Shown here piece after piece: positions 8,822 to 17,130 of a stretch of 64,000 nucleotides of DNA (the first letter of the stretch is position 1; every line of letters starts with the position of its first letter). The notes beneath the pieces were generated by a model that worked only from the letters and a program-made list of their open reading frames with translations, made no database searches and was not told the DNA's origin. The stretch is from Paludibacteraceae bacterium. GTDB lineage: Bacteria > Bacteroidota > Bacteroidia > Bacteroidales > Paludibacteraceae. The stretch spans positions 29,171-93,170 of the forward strand of contig JAFSTB010000020.1 of NCBI GenBank assembly GCA_017450685.1, in the 5' to 3' direction. Both the position numbers and the translations under genes were made by a program.

Positions 8822-9769
8822 ATGACCGTAAAAGAAGTGTTTGAGTTGCGCAAGGAAGGGCGCATAGAAGAGGCATATAATGCCATACTGCCTATGTATA
8901 AAGTTCATCACGGACATTATACCACTCTTTGTATGTTCTGGTGTGCGGCTGATATGGCTCGGTTGCATATTTCGCAAGGCAATACCAATGAAGCGGAAAA
9001 GATATTGCAAAGCCTTATCCGCCTTTATCCCTCCATAGAAGACAAAGATCTCTCCGCTAAACGTACACTGCTCACTATCGCTCTCTCGCTCAAAAAAGCG
9101 AATAAATCCTTCTCCCTTTACCACTTTATGCAATGGTGGGGTATAGACAACCTTACCGACGATGATTATAAGTCCGTTCAGTCAGCCTCTCACCCTCTGC
9201 CATCCACCGGTCAGCGCATCGCCATGCACTTATTTCGCGAGGTGCGTGAGCAGAATGATGAAAAGCAACTGACAACGACACTGACATATATAGAAAAGGC
9301 TCTATCCCATATACCTCGCAATCGCCATCTGCTTCGCGCTAAAGCATTGCTCTTATGTCGATTAGGACAAACGAAAGAGGCAGAGAAGATCTATCGCCAA
9401 CTTGCTCAATACGGCAAAGAAGCCTATCTCTTCAGCGAACTTTCTGAACTCACTGCCGATAATGCCGAAAAGATAGCCTTAACCGTCAAAGCCATACAAC
9501 TGCAACGCACTGAGACTTTTCGTCAGAAAGACCGACTGCGTCTGGCTCAGATGCTGCAACACAAGCGTCCGCCGTTTGCCCGTTATGAAGTAGATATGTG
9601 CGTCAAGACCCGTCAAATCGCCAAACAACATAATAATCGGCGAATCAATGCCTTGCTTCGCCAACTGCAAGACGTAACACCCGCCACTACCAATGAGCAA
9701 CAAGCCTTCTATCAAAAAGCCTTAGCCTACCTGCAAAAGTCAAATCCGACACAAACTCGGAAAAAATGA
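8822..9769 (+). CDS. Tetratricopeptide-like protein of unknown function
   Basis: 315 aa, no signal peptide. Helical-repeat patterns are visible at the N-terminus (ELRKEGRIEEAYNAI, then NEAEKILQSLIRLYP) and in the middle (RAKALLLCRLGQTKEAEKIYRQLAQYGKEA), the usual TPR spacing. I recall proteins with a similar MTVKEVFELRKEGRIEEA-type start in Bacteroidetes defence-like loci, but nothing else here supports such a role. The last codons (PTQTRKK and the TGA stop) lie inside the first 33-bp repeat unit of the next ATPase cassette, so the present C-terminus appears to have been set by that array. Confidence 0.7.
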   Translation: MTVKEVFELRKEGRIEEAYNAILPMYKVHHGHYTTLCMFWCAADMARLHISQGNTNEAEKILQSLIRLYPSIEDKDLSAKRTLLTIALSLKKANKSFSLYHFMQWWGIDNLTDDDYKSVQSASHPLPSTGQRIAMHLFREVREQNDEKQLTTTLTYIEKALSHIPRNRHLLRAKALLLCRLGQTKEAEKIYRQLAQYGKEAYLFSELSELTADNAEKIALTVKAIQLQRTETFRQKDRLRLAQMLQHKRPPFARYEVDMCVKTRQIAKQHNNRRINALLRQLQDVTPATTNEQQAFYQKALAYLQKSNPTQTRKK

Positions 9770-9852
9770 CAAAATCGACCCTGCAAAACTCGGAAAAAAT
9801 GACAAAATCGACCCTGCAAAACTCGGAAAAAATGACAATATTTTGTGTAATT
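9754..9852. repeat. 33-bp tandem repeat (two full copies plus a third running into the promoter)
   Basis: Units start at 9754, 9787 and 9820, exactly 33 bp apart. Each begins AACTCGGAAAAAATGACA and continues AAATCGACCCTGCAA; the third changes after GACA into the promoter. The first unit overlaps the 3' end of the upstream gene and contains its TGA stop. The sequence is unrelated to the array at 6409, although the period is the same. Confidence 0.95.
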
Positions 9853-9873
9853 AAATAATACACAGTATCTTTG
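9842..9873 (+). promoter_or_regulatory. Promoter of ATPase copy 3
   Basis: TTTG at 9842-9845, a 20-bp spacer, TATCTTTG at 9866-9873, and GCGGCGCATTATT downstream. The start codon is 20 bp after the -7 box. The whole region from 9819 to 9885 recurs, diverged, at 11333-11398. Confidence 0.8.
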
Positions 9874-9893
9874 CGGCGCATTATTAAAAGACT

Positions 9894-11306
9894 ATGTTAG
9901 AGCGTAAGTTTAGCGAACAAATAGTGACCTTCTTTCAAAAGCAGAAGAGCATAACTGTTGATTCAGCTGTCGGATTGAATGGCAGGAAAATTATGTTGGT
10001 CAATGGTGCCAGACAGGTAGGTAAGTCGTATATCATTCGGCAAGTGGGGCAAAAACTATTTAATCATTATATAGAGATTGACCTCAAGGCAGACAGTGAA
10101 GGGGCAAGGGATTTTGAGAGGGTTAGAAGCGTTGATGATTTTTATATCAAACTGGGTGCATTAGCAGGCGATAGGTTGTCTGACAGGGCGGGTACGCTTG
10201 TTTTTTTAGATGAGATACAAGCCTATCCACACCTGCTTACTATGTTAAAATTCCTCAATCAAGATGGCAGATATACTTATATCGCCAGTGGTTCGCAACT
10301 TGGTGTAGCACTTTTCAATACCCCATCTGTGCCATTGGGTAGTGTGGAAATACAGCAAATGTACCCTCTTGATTTCGAAGAATTCTTATGGGCTATGGGC
10401 TGCGGTAAGGATGTGATTGAATTGATGGAGCAATCGTATAATAAAGGTGAAAGACTATCCGAATCACTGCATAATTATATGATGCGGATGTTTCGTTATT
10501 ATCTGCTGACAGGAGGAATGCCGGATGCGGTGAATCAGTTCGTGAAAGATCAAAACATGGCACTTATAAGAACCATTCAAACGAATATACATAACCTGTA
10601 TGCGATAGACGCTTCACAATATGACGTTGCACATCGCCTTAAAATTCGCAGAATATATGATATGATTCCTTCAAACCTCGAAAATAAAAAAAAACGTGTC
10701 ATAGTAAAGGATATTGAGAATAAAAAAGGCAAGCAATTCTCTGATTATGAGGAAGAGTTTGAGTATCTGGTGGAATCAGGTATTGCATTAGACGTTGTGG
10801 CAATCAGTAATCCGCACTTCCCCCTGTATGAGTCGGTTACCAAGAGTCTGCTTAAATTGTATTTGAACGATGTGGGTATATTGACGGCTATGCTTTACGG
10901 AAACAATATAGATGCCATTCTGCAAGACGAAAGAAGTGTCAATCTCGGAACCGTTTATGAGTCGGTAGTGGCGCAGGAGTTGCACGCACATGGAAACAAA
11001 TTGCATTATTATGATAATAAGAAAAAAGGTGAAGTGGACTTTCTTATTAACGACTTCAACAGCCTATCCGTTTTGCCTATAGAAGTCAAATCCGGTAAGA
11101 ATTATAAAGAACATAGTGCTTTAACACATTTTATATCCAATAGTGATTATGGTATAAAAAATGCAATTGTTTTGTGTAATGAACGTGAAGTGCAAGTGAA
11201 AGACGGTATCACATATCTGCCGATTTATTATTGTATGTTTATAGGTATTCATACTCAACAATCTATCAACAATCTATCTATACCTCCAGTACCATTATAC
11301 AATTAG
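9894..11306 (+). CDS. AAA ATPase with DUF4143 C-terminal domain (copy 3)
   Basis: 470 aa, the longest of the five. Walker A is GARQVGKS at residues 38-45, Walker B is LVFLDEIQ, and the sensor region is IASGSQLGVALF. LLTGGMPDAVNQF matches the mid-domain signature, and the C-terminal nuclease-like motif is GEVDFL then LPIEVKSG. It has a repeat array and promoter on its left, and a diverged copy of that array end and promoter on its right, driving the next glycosyltransferase. That arrangement suggests insertion next to, with duplication of, an existing promoter. Composition is A+T-rich compared with the flanking GT genes. Confidence 0.93.
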   Translation: MLERKFSEQIVTFFQKQKSITVDSAVGLNGRKIMLVNGARQVGKSYIIRQVGQKLFNHYIEIDLKADSEGARDFERVRSVDDFYIKLGALAGDRLSDRAGTLVFLDEIQAYPHLLTMLKFLNQDGRYTYIASGSQLGVALFNTPSVPLGSVEIQQMYPLDFEEFLWAMGCGKDVIELMEQSYNKGERLSESLHNYMMRMFRYYLLTGGMPDAVNQFVKDQNMALIRTIQTNIHNLYAIDASQYDVAHRLKIRRIYDMIPSNLENKKKRVIVKDIENKKGKQFSDYEEEFEYLVESGIALDVVAISNPHFPLYESVTKSLLKLYLNDVGILTAMLYGNNIDAILQDERSVNLGTVYESVVAQELHAHGNKLHYYDNKKKGEVDFLINDFNSLSVLPIEVKSGKNYKEHSALTHFISNSDYGIKNAIVLCNEREVQVKDGITYLPIYYCMFIGIHTQQSINNLSIPPVPLYN

Positions 11307-11332
11307 CCAATCTGAAAAAATAAATCAGATAC

Positions 11333-11398
11333 AAACTCTGAAAAAATGACAATATTTTGTATAATTAAGGAATAATCAGTACTTTTGCCGCGCATTAT
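11333..11398 (+). promoter_or_regulatory. Duplicated promoter segment driving the glycosyltransferase pair
   Basis: This segment aligns over about 66 bp with 9819-9885: AAACTC(G/T)GAAAAAATGACA, ATATTTTGT(G/A)TAATTAA, then the -7 box and a shared GCGCATTAT. The promoter itself is TTTG at 11356-11359, a 20-bp spacer and TACTTTTG at 11380-11387. A further TCTGAAAAAA lies upstream at 11311. The glycosyltransferase start codon follows 20 bp after the -7 box. Confidence 0.8.
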
Positions 11399-11407
11399 AT
11401 ACGAAAA

Positions 11408-12406
11408 ATGACAACACCTTTAGTCTCTATATGTTGTATCACCTATAACCACGCTCCGTTCATACGCGGATGTTTAGATGGCTTCCTTATGCAGCAGATG
11501 CCCTCATGTGTGAGAGAGTATTATGCTCACAAGTATGGCAAAGAGACATCGTTAGACGAGTGTGAGAAAAAAGAACCGTGGTACGAAATACTTATTCACG
11601 ACGACGCTTCCACCGATGGCACTGCCGACATCATCCGTGAATATGAGCAGCGTCATCCCAACCTGTTCAAACCTATCTACGAAACTGAAAACCAGTACAA
11701 AAAAGGTCACCGTACAGATATCGACTTTTTCAATTATAAGCGTGCCAAAGGTAAATACATCGCCTATTGTGAGGGCGATGACTATTGGACTGTTCCCGAC
11801 AAATTGCAGCGACAAGTGGATTTCCTTGAAGCACACCCCGCCTATTCGGTATGCTTCCATAAAACGAAGATATTAAACACTCTGACCAATCAAATGCAAC
11901 CTGATAACTGGATGCGCTTCGATTATCCGGACAGTATAGACGAAGATGTTACGCCGTCATATTTCCTTCGCTCGTCGGTGGGGCAACCTTTGTCAATGGT
12001 GTTTAGAACAAGCCGATACGACTACGAGTGGCAAAAACACTATAACGACTACTGCGATACAATGGAGATTTACCATCTTCTGCGTACAGGCAAAGGGCGA
12101 ATGATGAAGTTTATAGGCGGTCAGTATAACCTGCACGGCGGTGGTGTGTCTGCCACAATGGACGAGTGCCAACGCTCAGTGGAGACAATGGATGATTTCC
12201 TGACTATGTATCTCTATACTCGCGATGAGGAGTTGAAAGCATATTTTATCAAAGCAGTATTCTTTGCGAAAGATTTGTGCACCCAAAACGGTCAAAAAGT
12301 GAAGTTCCGAGAGTGGATGCACGCAATAAAGAAAAAGAGTTTGAGAATGTGGCTATATTACGAATACATCAACCTTAAACGTACCATTAAAAGCCTGTTC
12401 GTATGA
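11408..12406 (+). CDS. Glycosyltransferase family 2
   Basis: 332 aa. VSICCITYNHAPFIRGCLDG opens the GT-A fold, followed by ILIHDDASTDGT and the acidic YCEGDDYW motif near residue 125, which binds the metal-nucleotide-sugar. CFHKTKIL and GGGVSATM are typical of this GT2 subgroup. Role: sugar transfer in surface glycan assembly; donor unknown. The stop codon overlaps the start of the next GT by 4 bp (ATGA), so translation is probably coupled. It is driven by the duplicated promoter at 11333-11398. Confidence 0.9.
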   Translation: MTTPLVSICCITYNHAPFIRGCLDGFLMQQMPSCVREYYAHKYGKETSLDECEKKEPWYEILIHDDASTDGTADIIREYEQRHPNLFKPIYETENQYKKGHRTDIDFFNYKRAKGKYIAYCEGDDYWTVPDKLQRQVDFLEAHPAYSVCFHKTKILNTLTNQMQPDNWMRFDYPDSIDEDVTPSYFLRSSVGQPLSMVFRTSRYDYEWQKHYNDYCDTMEIYHLLRTGKGRMMKFIGGQYNLHGGGVSATMDECQRSVETMDDFLTMYLYTRDEELKAYFIKAVFFAKDLCTQNGQKVKFREWMHAIKKKSLRMWLYYEYINLKRTIKSLFV

Positions 12407-14520
12407 AACTTACGTTTATCTTACCCTGCTATAATGTGGAGAGATATATCTCTCGTTGCCTCGATAGCATCTTCGCTATTGAGACAATGAATGCAGGTGT
12501 TATCGGTTCTTCTGATTGGACTTTTGAAGTGGTATGTGTTCTCGAACCCTGTCAGGATACAACGCCTGATTGGTTGCAGTTTTATGTTGCTCAACACCCC
12601 AATATGCGGGTGGTGACAAATGTCGAACAGTTAGGCAGCGGTTTGTCGAGAGAGGAAGGTTTACTGGTGGCAGACGGTGATTATGTGTGGTTTGCGGATT
12701 CCGATGATGAGATAGTACCTGCTGCGGTTGAGCAGTTCATCACTACCATTGAGCAAGACGATTTGGATGTGTTGGCTTTTAATTTTGACAACGTGGATGA
12801 AAACGGTTATGTCTTTTTGCCGTCACGTATTTTCAAAGACACATTGCCAATGGAAGGTTGTGAGTTCGTGAACACAACATTCGGCAACCGATTGTATAAC
12901 CACGTAGGTTTTGCGTGGCGGTTTATATACAAGAAGTCTTTTCTAATAGAGAAGAATATTCATTTCCCCAAGGGTTTATGGGAAGATGCTCTTTATATGC
13001 TTCGCGGAATGATAGAAGCAAACAGAATAGCATCCGTATCGGCAACCGGCTATCGCTATTGGCATCATACTACCTCTCTCTGCCGTCAATACGGAAAGAC
13101 ACAGTCAGGCAAAGATGGCTTTGACTTCTATATACAATCAGCAATCGTTATCTATCAGTATGCGCTTTCAGTGCAGAATGAAGAACTGCAAAACCGACTG
13201 AAAGATATAGCCTTAACAAATTATTTCGGTAATTTTCCCGTTTTCCTTTTCAGAAACACGAGTGAGGAGAGAACGGCTTTCTATAGTGAGTTGAAAAAAA
13301 GAGAAGTGAATACTGTACCTTTATTGAGCAAAGGCAATATCTATCAACGACTGCTTCTGTTGCCGACGGTCGGTCGCTATATGTCGGAAATAGGAACGGC
13401 AATATATAGATGCAAGAAACAACGGCTCTCGTTTGTAAAGAAAGCAGATATGTCAAACGAAGTGGTTACGGTTGCGCCGATGGTCACATCGCCACTCGGT
13501 TACGCAAAGTCGAATCTCACCATAATAGTGCCAGTTTATAATGCAGAGAAGTATCTGGGTGAGTGCTTACAATCGATTGCCAATCAGACTCATAAAGACT
13601 TTCTTTGTCTTCTTGTCAATGATGGTTCCACGGATCATAGTCAGCAGGTGATAGACGAGTTTTGTAGTCGCGACAATCGCTTTGTATCGTTGCTGAAAAA
13701 TAACGAGAAGTCGGCTGACCTCGCTCGTTATTATGCTCTCCAACGCACCACATCAGAATGGATAATGCATATAGATGCCGATGATGTTATCGTACCGGAT
13801 TTTGTGAAGCGAATGCTTAAAAGGCAGAAAGAAACAGATGCGGATGTGGTATGCGCACGGCTGATAGGATGTGAAAAAGAGACGGAGGGTGAGGCTTACA
13901 GAATACCTGTTAAAGGTTTTGATATGACTTGTACAATGAGCGGCTACGAAGCCTTCTTGCAAAACATCGGAGGCTGGGCTTTCTCCGCTAATGCCGGTGT
14001 CCTATACAGAAAAAAACTGACAGAAAACATACCCTATAAAGGCAATATCAATTCCGATGAGTTCTCACAACGTCTATTGCTCTATTATGCAGATAAAGTG
14101 GCATTTGAAGACGTACATTATCTTTACAGAGCCAATGAAGGCATAAGCGAGACTTTCTCACCGAGAATATTCTCGCGCACGATGACCGATATCGATTTGG
14201 TGCGTTTCCTTGATTATTGTTACCCTTACCAAACCGAAAAGAAAAAACTTATACGCAAGCAGTACTTACTGAACCTCATACACCTCAATGGTGATTACTA
14301 TACTCACACCTCGTCATTAAGAGAGGAAGAAAAGAGCCGCATTCAACATATCCTTCGCACTTCTTATAAGTTCTTAAGGGCGGATATTGGTGCGAATAGG
14401 CAAAATTACCCCCCCCTATATAGGATATTCGCAAGGTTTGGCGATATAATATTTGCCATAATGAGTGTTTTGTATGTCAAGTGGCGGCGTAAAAAAGGAC
14501 GCGTGTGGTATTACAAATAG
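12403..14520 (+). CDS. Tandem glycosyltransferase with two GT2 domains
   Basis: 705 aa with two GT-A domains in one chain. The first starts MKLTFILPCYNVERYISRCLDS and has WFADSDDEI near residue 105. The second starts LTIIVPVYNAEKYLGECLQS near residue 370 and has MHIDADDVI about 85 residues later. Two-domain GT2 enzymes of this kind often add alternating sugars or make a repeating unit; that role is an inference here. The C-terminus (IIFAIMSVLYVKWRRKKG) is a possible membrane-association segment. An eight-C tract at 14409-14416 precedes it, so a slip would remove this tail. The gene overlaps the preceding GT by 4 bp. Confidence 0.9.
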   Translation: MKLTFILPCYNVERYISRCLDSIFAIETMNAGVIGSSDWTFEVVCVLEPCQDTTPDWLQFYVAQHPNMRVVTNVEQLGSGLSREEGLLVADGDYVWFADSDDEIVPAAVEQFITTIEQDDLDVLAFNFDNVDENGYVFLPSRIFKDTLPMEGCEFVNTTFGNRLYNHVGFAWRFIYKKSFLIEKNIHFPKGLWEDALYMLRGMIEANRIASVSATGYRYWHHTTSLCRQYGKTQSGKDGFDFYIQSAIVIYQYALSVQNEELQNRLKDIALTNYFGNFPVFLFRNTSEERTAFYSELKKREVNTVPLLSKGNIYQRLLLLPTVGRYMSEIGTAIYRCKKQRLSFVKKADMSNEVVTVAPMVTSPLGYAKSNLTIIVPVYNAEKYLGECLQSIANQTHKDFLCLLVNDGSTDHSQQVIDEFCSRDNRFVSLLKNNEKSADLARYYALQRTTSEWIMHIDADDVIVPDFVKRMLKRQKETDADVVCARLIGCEKETEGEAYRIPVKGFDMTCTMSGYEAFLQNIGGWAFSANAGVLYRKKLTENIPYKGNINSDEFSQRLLLYYADKVAFEDVHYLYRANEGISETFSPRIFSRTMTDIDLVRFLDYCYPYQTEKKKLIRKQYLLNLIHLNGDYYTHTSSLREEEKSRIQHILRTSYKFLRADIGANRQNYPPLYRIFARFGDIIFAIMSVLYVKWRRKKGRVWYYK
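14409..14416 (+). repeat. Poly-C tract (8 C) inside the tandem glycosyltransferase
   Basis: Eight consecutive C residues at codons about 669-671 of 705. A one-base slip would frameshift the last 35 or so residues, including the hydrophobic/basic tail. Confidence 0.9.
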
Positions 14521-14522
14521 TG

Positions 14523-14574
14523 ATTATTCCTTTGGATTTTTCCTAAGTAGGTTAATTATTCCCTTGGATTTTTT
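14523..14574. repeat. Two-copy 32-bp spaced repeat without an ATPase gene
   Basis: ATTATTCCTTTGGATTTTT (from 14523) recurs as ATTATTCCCTTGGATTTTTT (from 14555), 32 bp apart. On the minus strand the units read GGAAAAATCCAAAGGAAT, recalling the GGAAAAA starts of the arrays at 9754 and 19903. It directly follows the stop of the tandem GT gene. No ATPase lies nearby. Confidence 0.6.
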
Positions 14575-14694
14575 AATAGTTTTCGTAATTAAAACAAATA
14601 CAAGACCTTAACATTTTTTGTAAATTTGGTGAATGTGTGAAAAGTTGCAAATTACCGCTTTATAAAATGTAAATCAATTATTAAGATCATAACT

Positions 14695-15336
14695 ATGGAA
14701 TGCAAGCAAGTTATATCAAAAACCCTCAATGCCTTTTATAACCATTTGGCGAGATTAAAATTGAAAAACAAAGATTTCTCAATAATATCCAATTCGTGTT
14801 GGGGCGGAGTGGTGTATCACAAACTAAAACTCCCTTTTTTGTCCCCTTTTATTAACCTTGATTTTGATGACAAAGATTTTTATAAACTTGCTGCGAACCT
14901 CAGATACTATATGAGTCTTGATTTGCAGCCAGTTCATGGATTGGAAAAGTTTCCTACTGCTTATTTAGGAGATATCCTTCTTCGCTTTGTGCACTATAAA
15001 ACAGATGAAGAGGCATTTTCCAAATGGGAAGAAAGGAAAAATAGAATAAAATACGACAATTTGTTTTTTCTGACATCTGACCGTCCTAATGGTGATAAAA
15101 TCGTTCAAGATGATGATATTCGTTCCTTGAAAGATGTTGCTTGCAAAGGTCGTGTTGTGTTTACGGTACGTGATATCCCTGATTGTGACTACCTTATACG
15201 TCTACCGAAAGATGAAAGTGGTGATTTTGTGAATATCTATATGCTCGACCATACACCCTTTCTCAATAGATGGCAGTGGGAATATCATTTTGACTATATA
15301 CATTGGCTCAATACAGGTATCGTTAAACAACTATGA
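14695..15336 (+). CDS. DUF1919 exopolysaccharide-type protein
   Basis: 213 aa. The segment IISNSCWGGVVYHKLKLPFL with following INLDFDDKDFYKLAANLRYY is the N-terminal signature of the DUF1919 family (SNxCWGG), which occurs in capsule and exopolysaccharide clusters. The central HYKTDEEAFSKWEERKNRI is also typical. The biochemical role is unknown; a glycan-modifying or transferase role is inferred from context. Its stop overlaps the next gene by 4 bp (ATGA). The 174 bp upstream hold the 32-bp repeat pair and an A+T-rich stretch, without a convincing promoter. Confidence 0.82.
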   Translation: MECKQVISKTLNAFYNHLARLKLKNKDFSIISNSCWGGVVYHKLKLPFLSPFINLDFDDKDFYKLAANLRYYMSLDLQPVHGLEKFPTAYLGDILLRFVHYKTDEEAFSKWEERKNRIKYDNLFFLTSDRPNGDKIVQDDDIRSLKDVACKGRVVFTVRDIPDCDYLIRLPKDESGDFVNIYMLDHTPFLNRWQWEYHFDYIHWLNTGIVKQL

Positions 15337-16070
15337 AGAATCTATTTATTATCGGCAGCCTTCTGTGTAACCTGTTTTTAATAGCGGCTCTTATCTATGT
15401 GTGTTGCTATAAAACAGACTTATCTCGTCGCTTGAAGGCGAAAATCACAGGAGAGTTTTATATGGCCAATCGTGCCGATGACAATTGTGTAACGAGTTGG
15501 AATACTTGCGTTACACAACTTGACTATAAGGCTGACATCGTTTTTTTCGGTAACTCACTGACAGAAGGCGGAGAATGGCAGAAGCAGTTTCCTGATGTTA
15601 AAATTGTCAATTCGGGTTACATAGGTGATGACTTGAAAGGAATGATGCGTCGTGTGTGCCAAATAAAGCACCTGCAACCGAAGAAAATCTTTATTATGGC
15701 AGGTATTAATGGCTTGAAGAACAGAACATCGGCAGAATTTGAAAATCAATACTCTATGCTTGTTGATTCAATTCGCGCAGTCTCACCACAAACGCAGGTT
15801 TATTTGGAAAGTCTGTTGCCGGTGGGACGAACATCGGGTTTCTGTCCTTCTGACAAGATTATAAAAGCCAATGAAATAATAAAGAAATACGCGGATAACC
15901 ACAAACTCGTTTATATTGATTTATATCATTTATATGCTGAAGACGACTATATGCCGGATCAATATACTTATGAGGGTGTTCATCTTAAACCTGAAGCCTA
16001 TTCCTTTTGGTATGATGCAGTGAAACCTTTTGTTAACTTTTCAGATAATATTTATTATGACAAACAATGA
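15333..16070 (+). CDS. SGNH/GDSL-type hydrolase, membrane-anchored
   Basis: 245 aa. One N-terminal hydrophobic segment (LFIIGSLLCNLFLIAALIYV) should act as a signal anchor. Block I is IVFFGNSLTEGG, with the nucleophilic Ser near residue 72; the GMMRRV and IMAGINGL segments supply the Gly and Asn blocks; the final block is YEGVHLKPEAY, with the catalytic His but Glu in place of the usual Asp two residues earlier. Predicted periplasmic esterase or acetyl-handling enzyme acting on the glycan. It overlaps both neighbours by a few bases and so is translationally coupled in the DUF1919-SGNH-GNAT run. Confidence 0.85.
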   Translation: MKNLFIIGSLLCNLFLIAALIYVCCYKTDLSRRLKAKITGEFYMANRADDNCVTSWNTCVTQLDYKADIVFFGNSLTEGGEWQKQFPDVKIVNSGYIGDDLKGMMRRVCQIKHLQPKKIFIMAGINGLKNRTSAEFENQYSMLVDSIRAVSPQTQVYLESLLPVGRTSGFCPSDKIIKANEIIKKYADNHKLVYIDLYHLYAEDDYMPDQYTYEGVHLKPEAYSFWYDAVKPFVNFSDNIYYDKQ

Positions 16071-17124
16071 AAATGGCTTGAAATACAGACTCTTTACAAT
16101 CAAGAATCTAACCGATTGGCTTTTCCATAATAGTCAGAACGGCATATCAAGAAAGATAATAGCAGTGCCAAGAGCATATGCTTTTGTCGTCAATCCTCAT
16201 GCCAAAGAAGATGATGTGGTGTTGTCGGTAGTATATAACGATGCGGACGAACCTATCGGTTATACTGCCGTATTCGGTGAACGTTTTGTCAGACCTGTAT
16301 TACATGAACGATATTTCTGGGGATCCACTCAATGGCTTGAACCTGAATATAGAGGAAAAGGCGCATCATGGAAAATGATGAAAGATATAAAAGAAGCGGT
16401 TGACAACAGATATATAGCCTTGGACTCAACAATTGCTTCTTGCAGACTTGACCAGAAACAAGGCTCCAGAATCATTTATTATCCGCGTTATTTTATGCGA
16501 TTTCGAACGGATGCGAAAACCCTGAAAGCCAAAATAAAACAGAAATGGGTTGAATGCAAAAATAAAAAAATACTATCACAGGTTCGGTCTGAAGAATATA
16601 CCAATCAATATGTGAATTTTATAGACGATGAATCATATCGGTTCATATCAGAACATAGCAGCACTAATTTTTTCCTTCGAACACAGGAGATGTTAAATTG
16701 GCAACTCCATAATCAACTCTATGTACAGACAAAAGGCGATAAACATGTTGATAATGAGTTGTGCGAATTTGGCGGTTATGTGGATAAGATTAGCGTTGAG
16801 ATAATAAAAGTGTATGTGAAAAAGCAGTTGGTAGGAATTTATGTTTTGCACACAATTGACGACACTTGCACACTTTTGTATCTTTACTTGGATGAATGTT
16901 ATAAGAAAAATGTATATGCATCTATTGCTGCATCCATTTTAGATCAAAATCTACGTCGTTTTCGCACTTTTAATAAGTGCTTGTTCGATTTTTTGTGTAA
17001 TACAGGTATAACACATTTGAATAAAAGTCAACTCTATGAAGAGGTGTCTTTTACGATACCTGCTGATTTTGAGGTGGATGCTTCCTTGCAACTGCAAGGT
17101 GGGGATGGAGATATGTTCGCGTAA
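16057..17124 (+). CDS. GNAT-like acyltransferase of the glycan cluster
   Basis: I chose the ATG at 16057 (MTNNENGLKYRLF) because the upstream ATG at 16030 lies well inside the preceding gene; the overlap is then 14 bp. About 355 aa. An N-acetyltransferase fold is suggested by WLEPEYRGKGASWKMMKDI (motif A, R-x-G-K-G), roughly residues 100-118. The C-terminal half has a second, weaker GNAT-like pattern (VKKQLVGIYVLHTI). Expected cytoplasmic transfer of an acyl group to a sugar; substrate unknown. The family call rests mainly on motif A. Confidence 0.65.
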   Translation: MTNNENGLKYRLFTIKNLTDWLFHNSQNGISRKIIAVPRAYAFVVNPHAKEDDVVLSVVYNDADEPIGYTAVFGERFVRPVLHERYFWGSTQWLEPEYRGKGASWKMMKDIKEAVDNRYIALDSTIASCRLDQKQGSRIIYYPRYFMRFRTDAKTLKAKIKQKWVECKNKKILSQVRSEEYTNQYVNFIDDESYRFISEHSSTNFFLRTQEMLNWQLHNQLYVQTKGDKHVDNELCEFGGYVDKISVEIIKVYVKKQLVGIYVLHTIDDTCTLLYLYLDECYKKNVYASIAASILDQNLRRFRTFNKCLFDFLCNTGITHLNKSQLYEEVSFTIPADFEVDASLQLQGGDGDMFA

Positions 17125-17130
17125 TTAGAT

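Noticed and set aside
6409-9852. CRISPR-like arrays at the 33-bp repeats
   Set aside because: The repeats are direct tandem units without spacers and lie next to promoters.
9687-9881. Minus-strand ORF with FSEFCRVDFVI repeats
   Set aside because: It is the translation of the 33-bp array, which lies in a promoter region. An 11-residue peptide repeat is a consequence of the 33-bp period.
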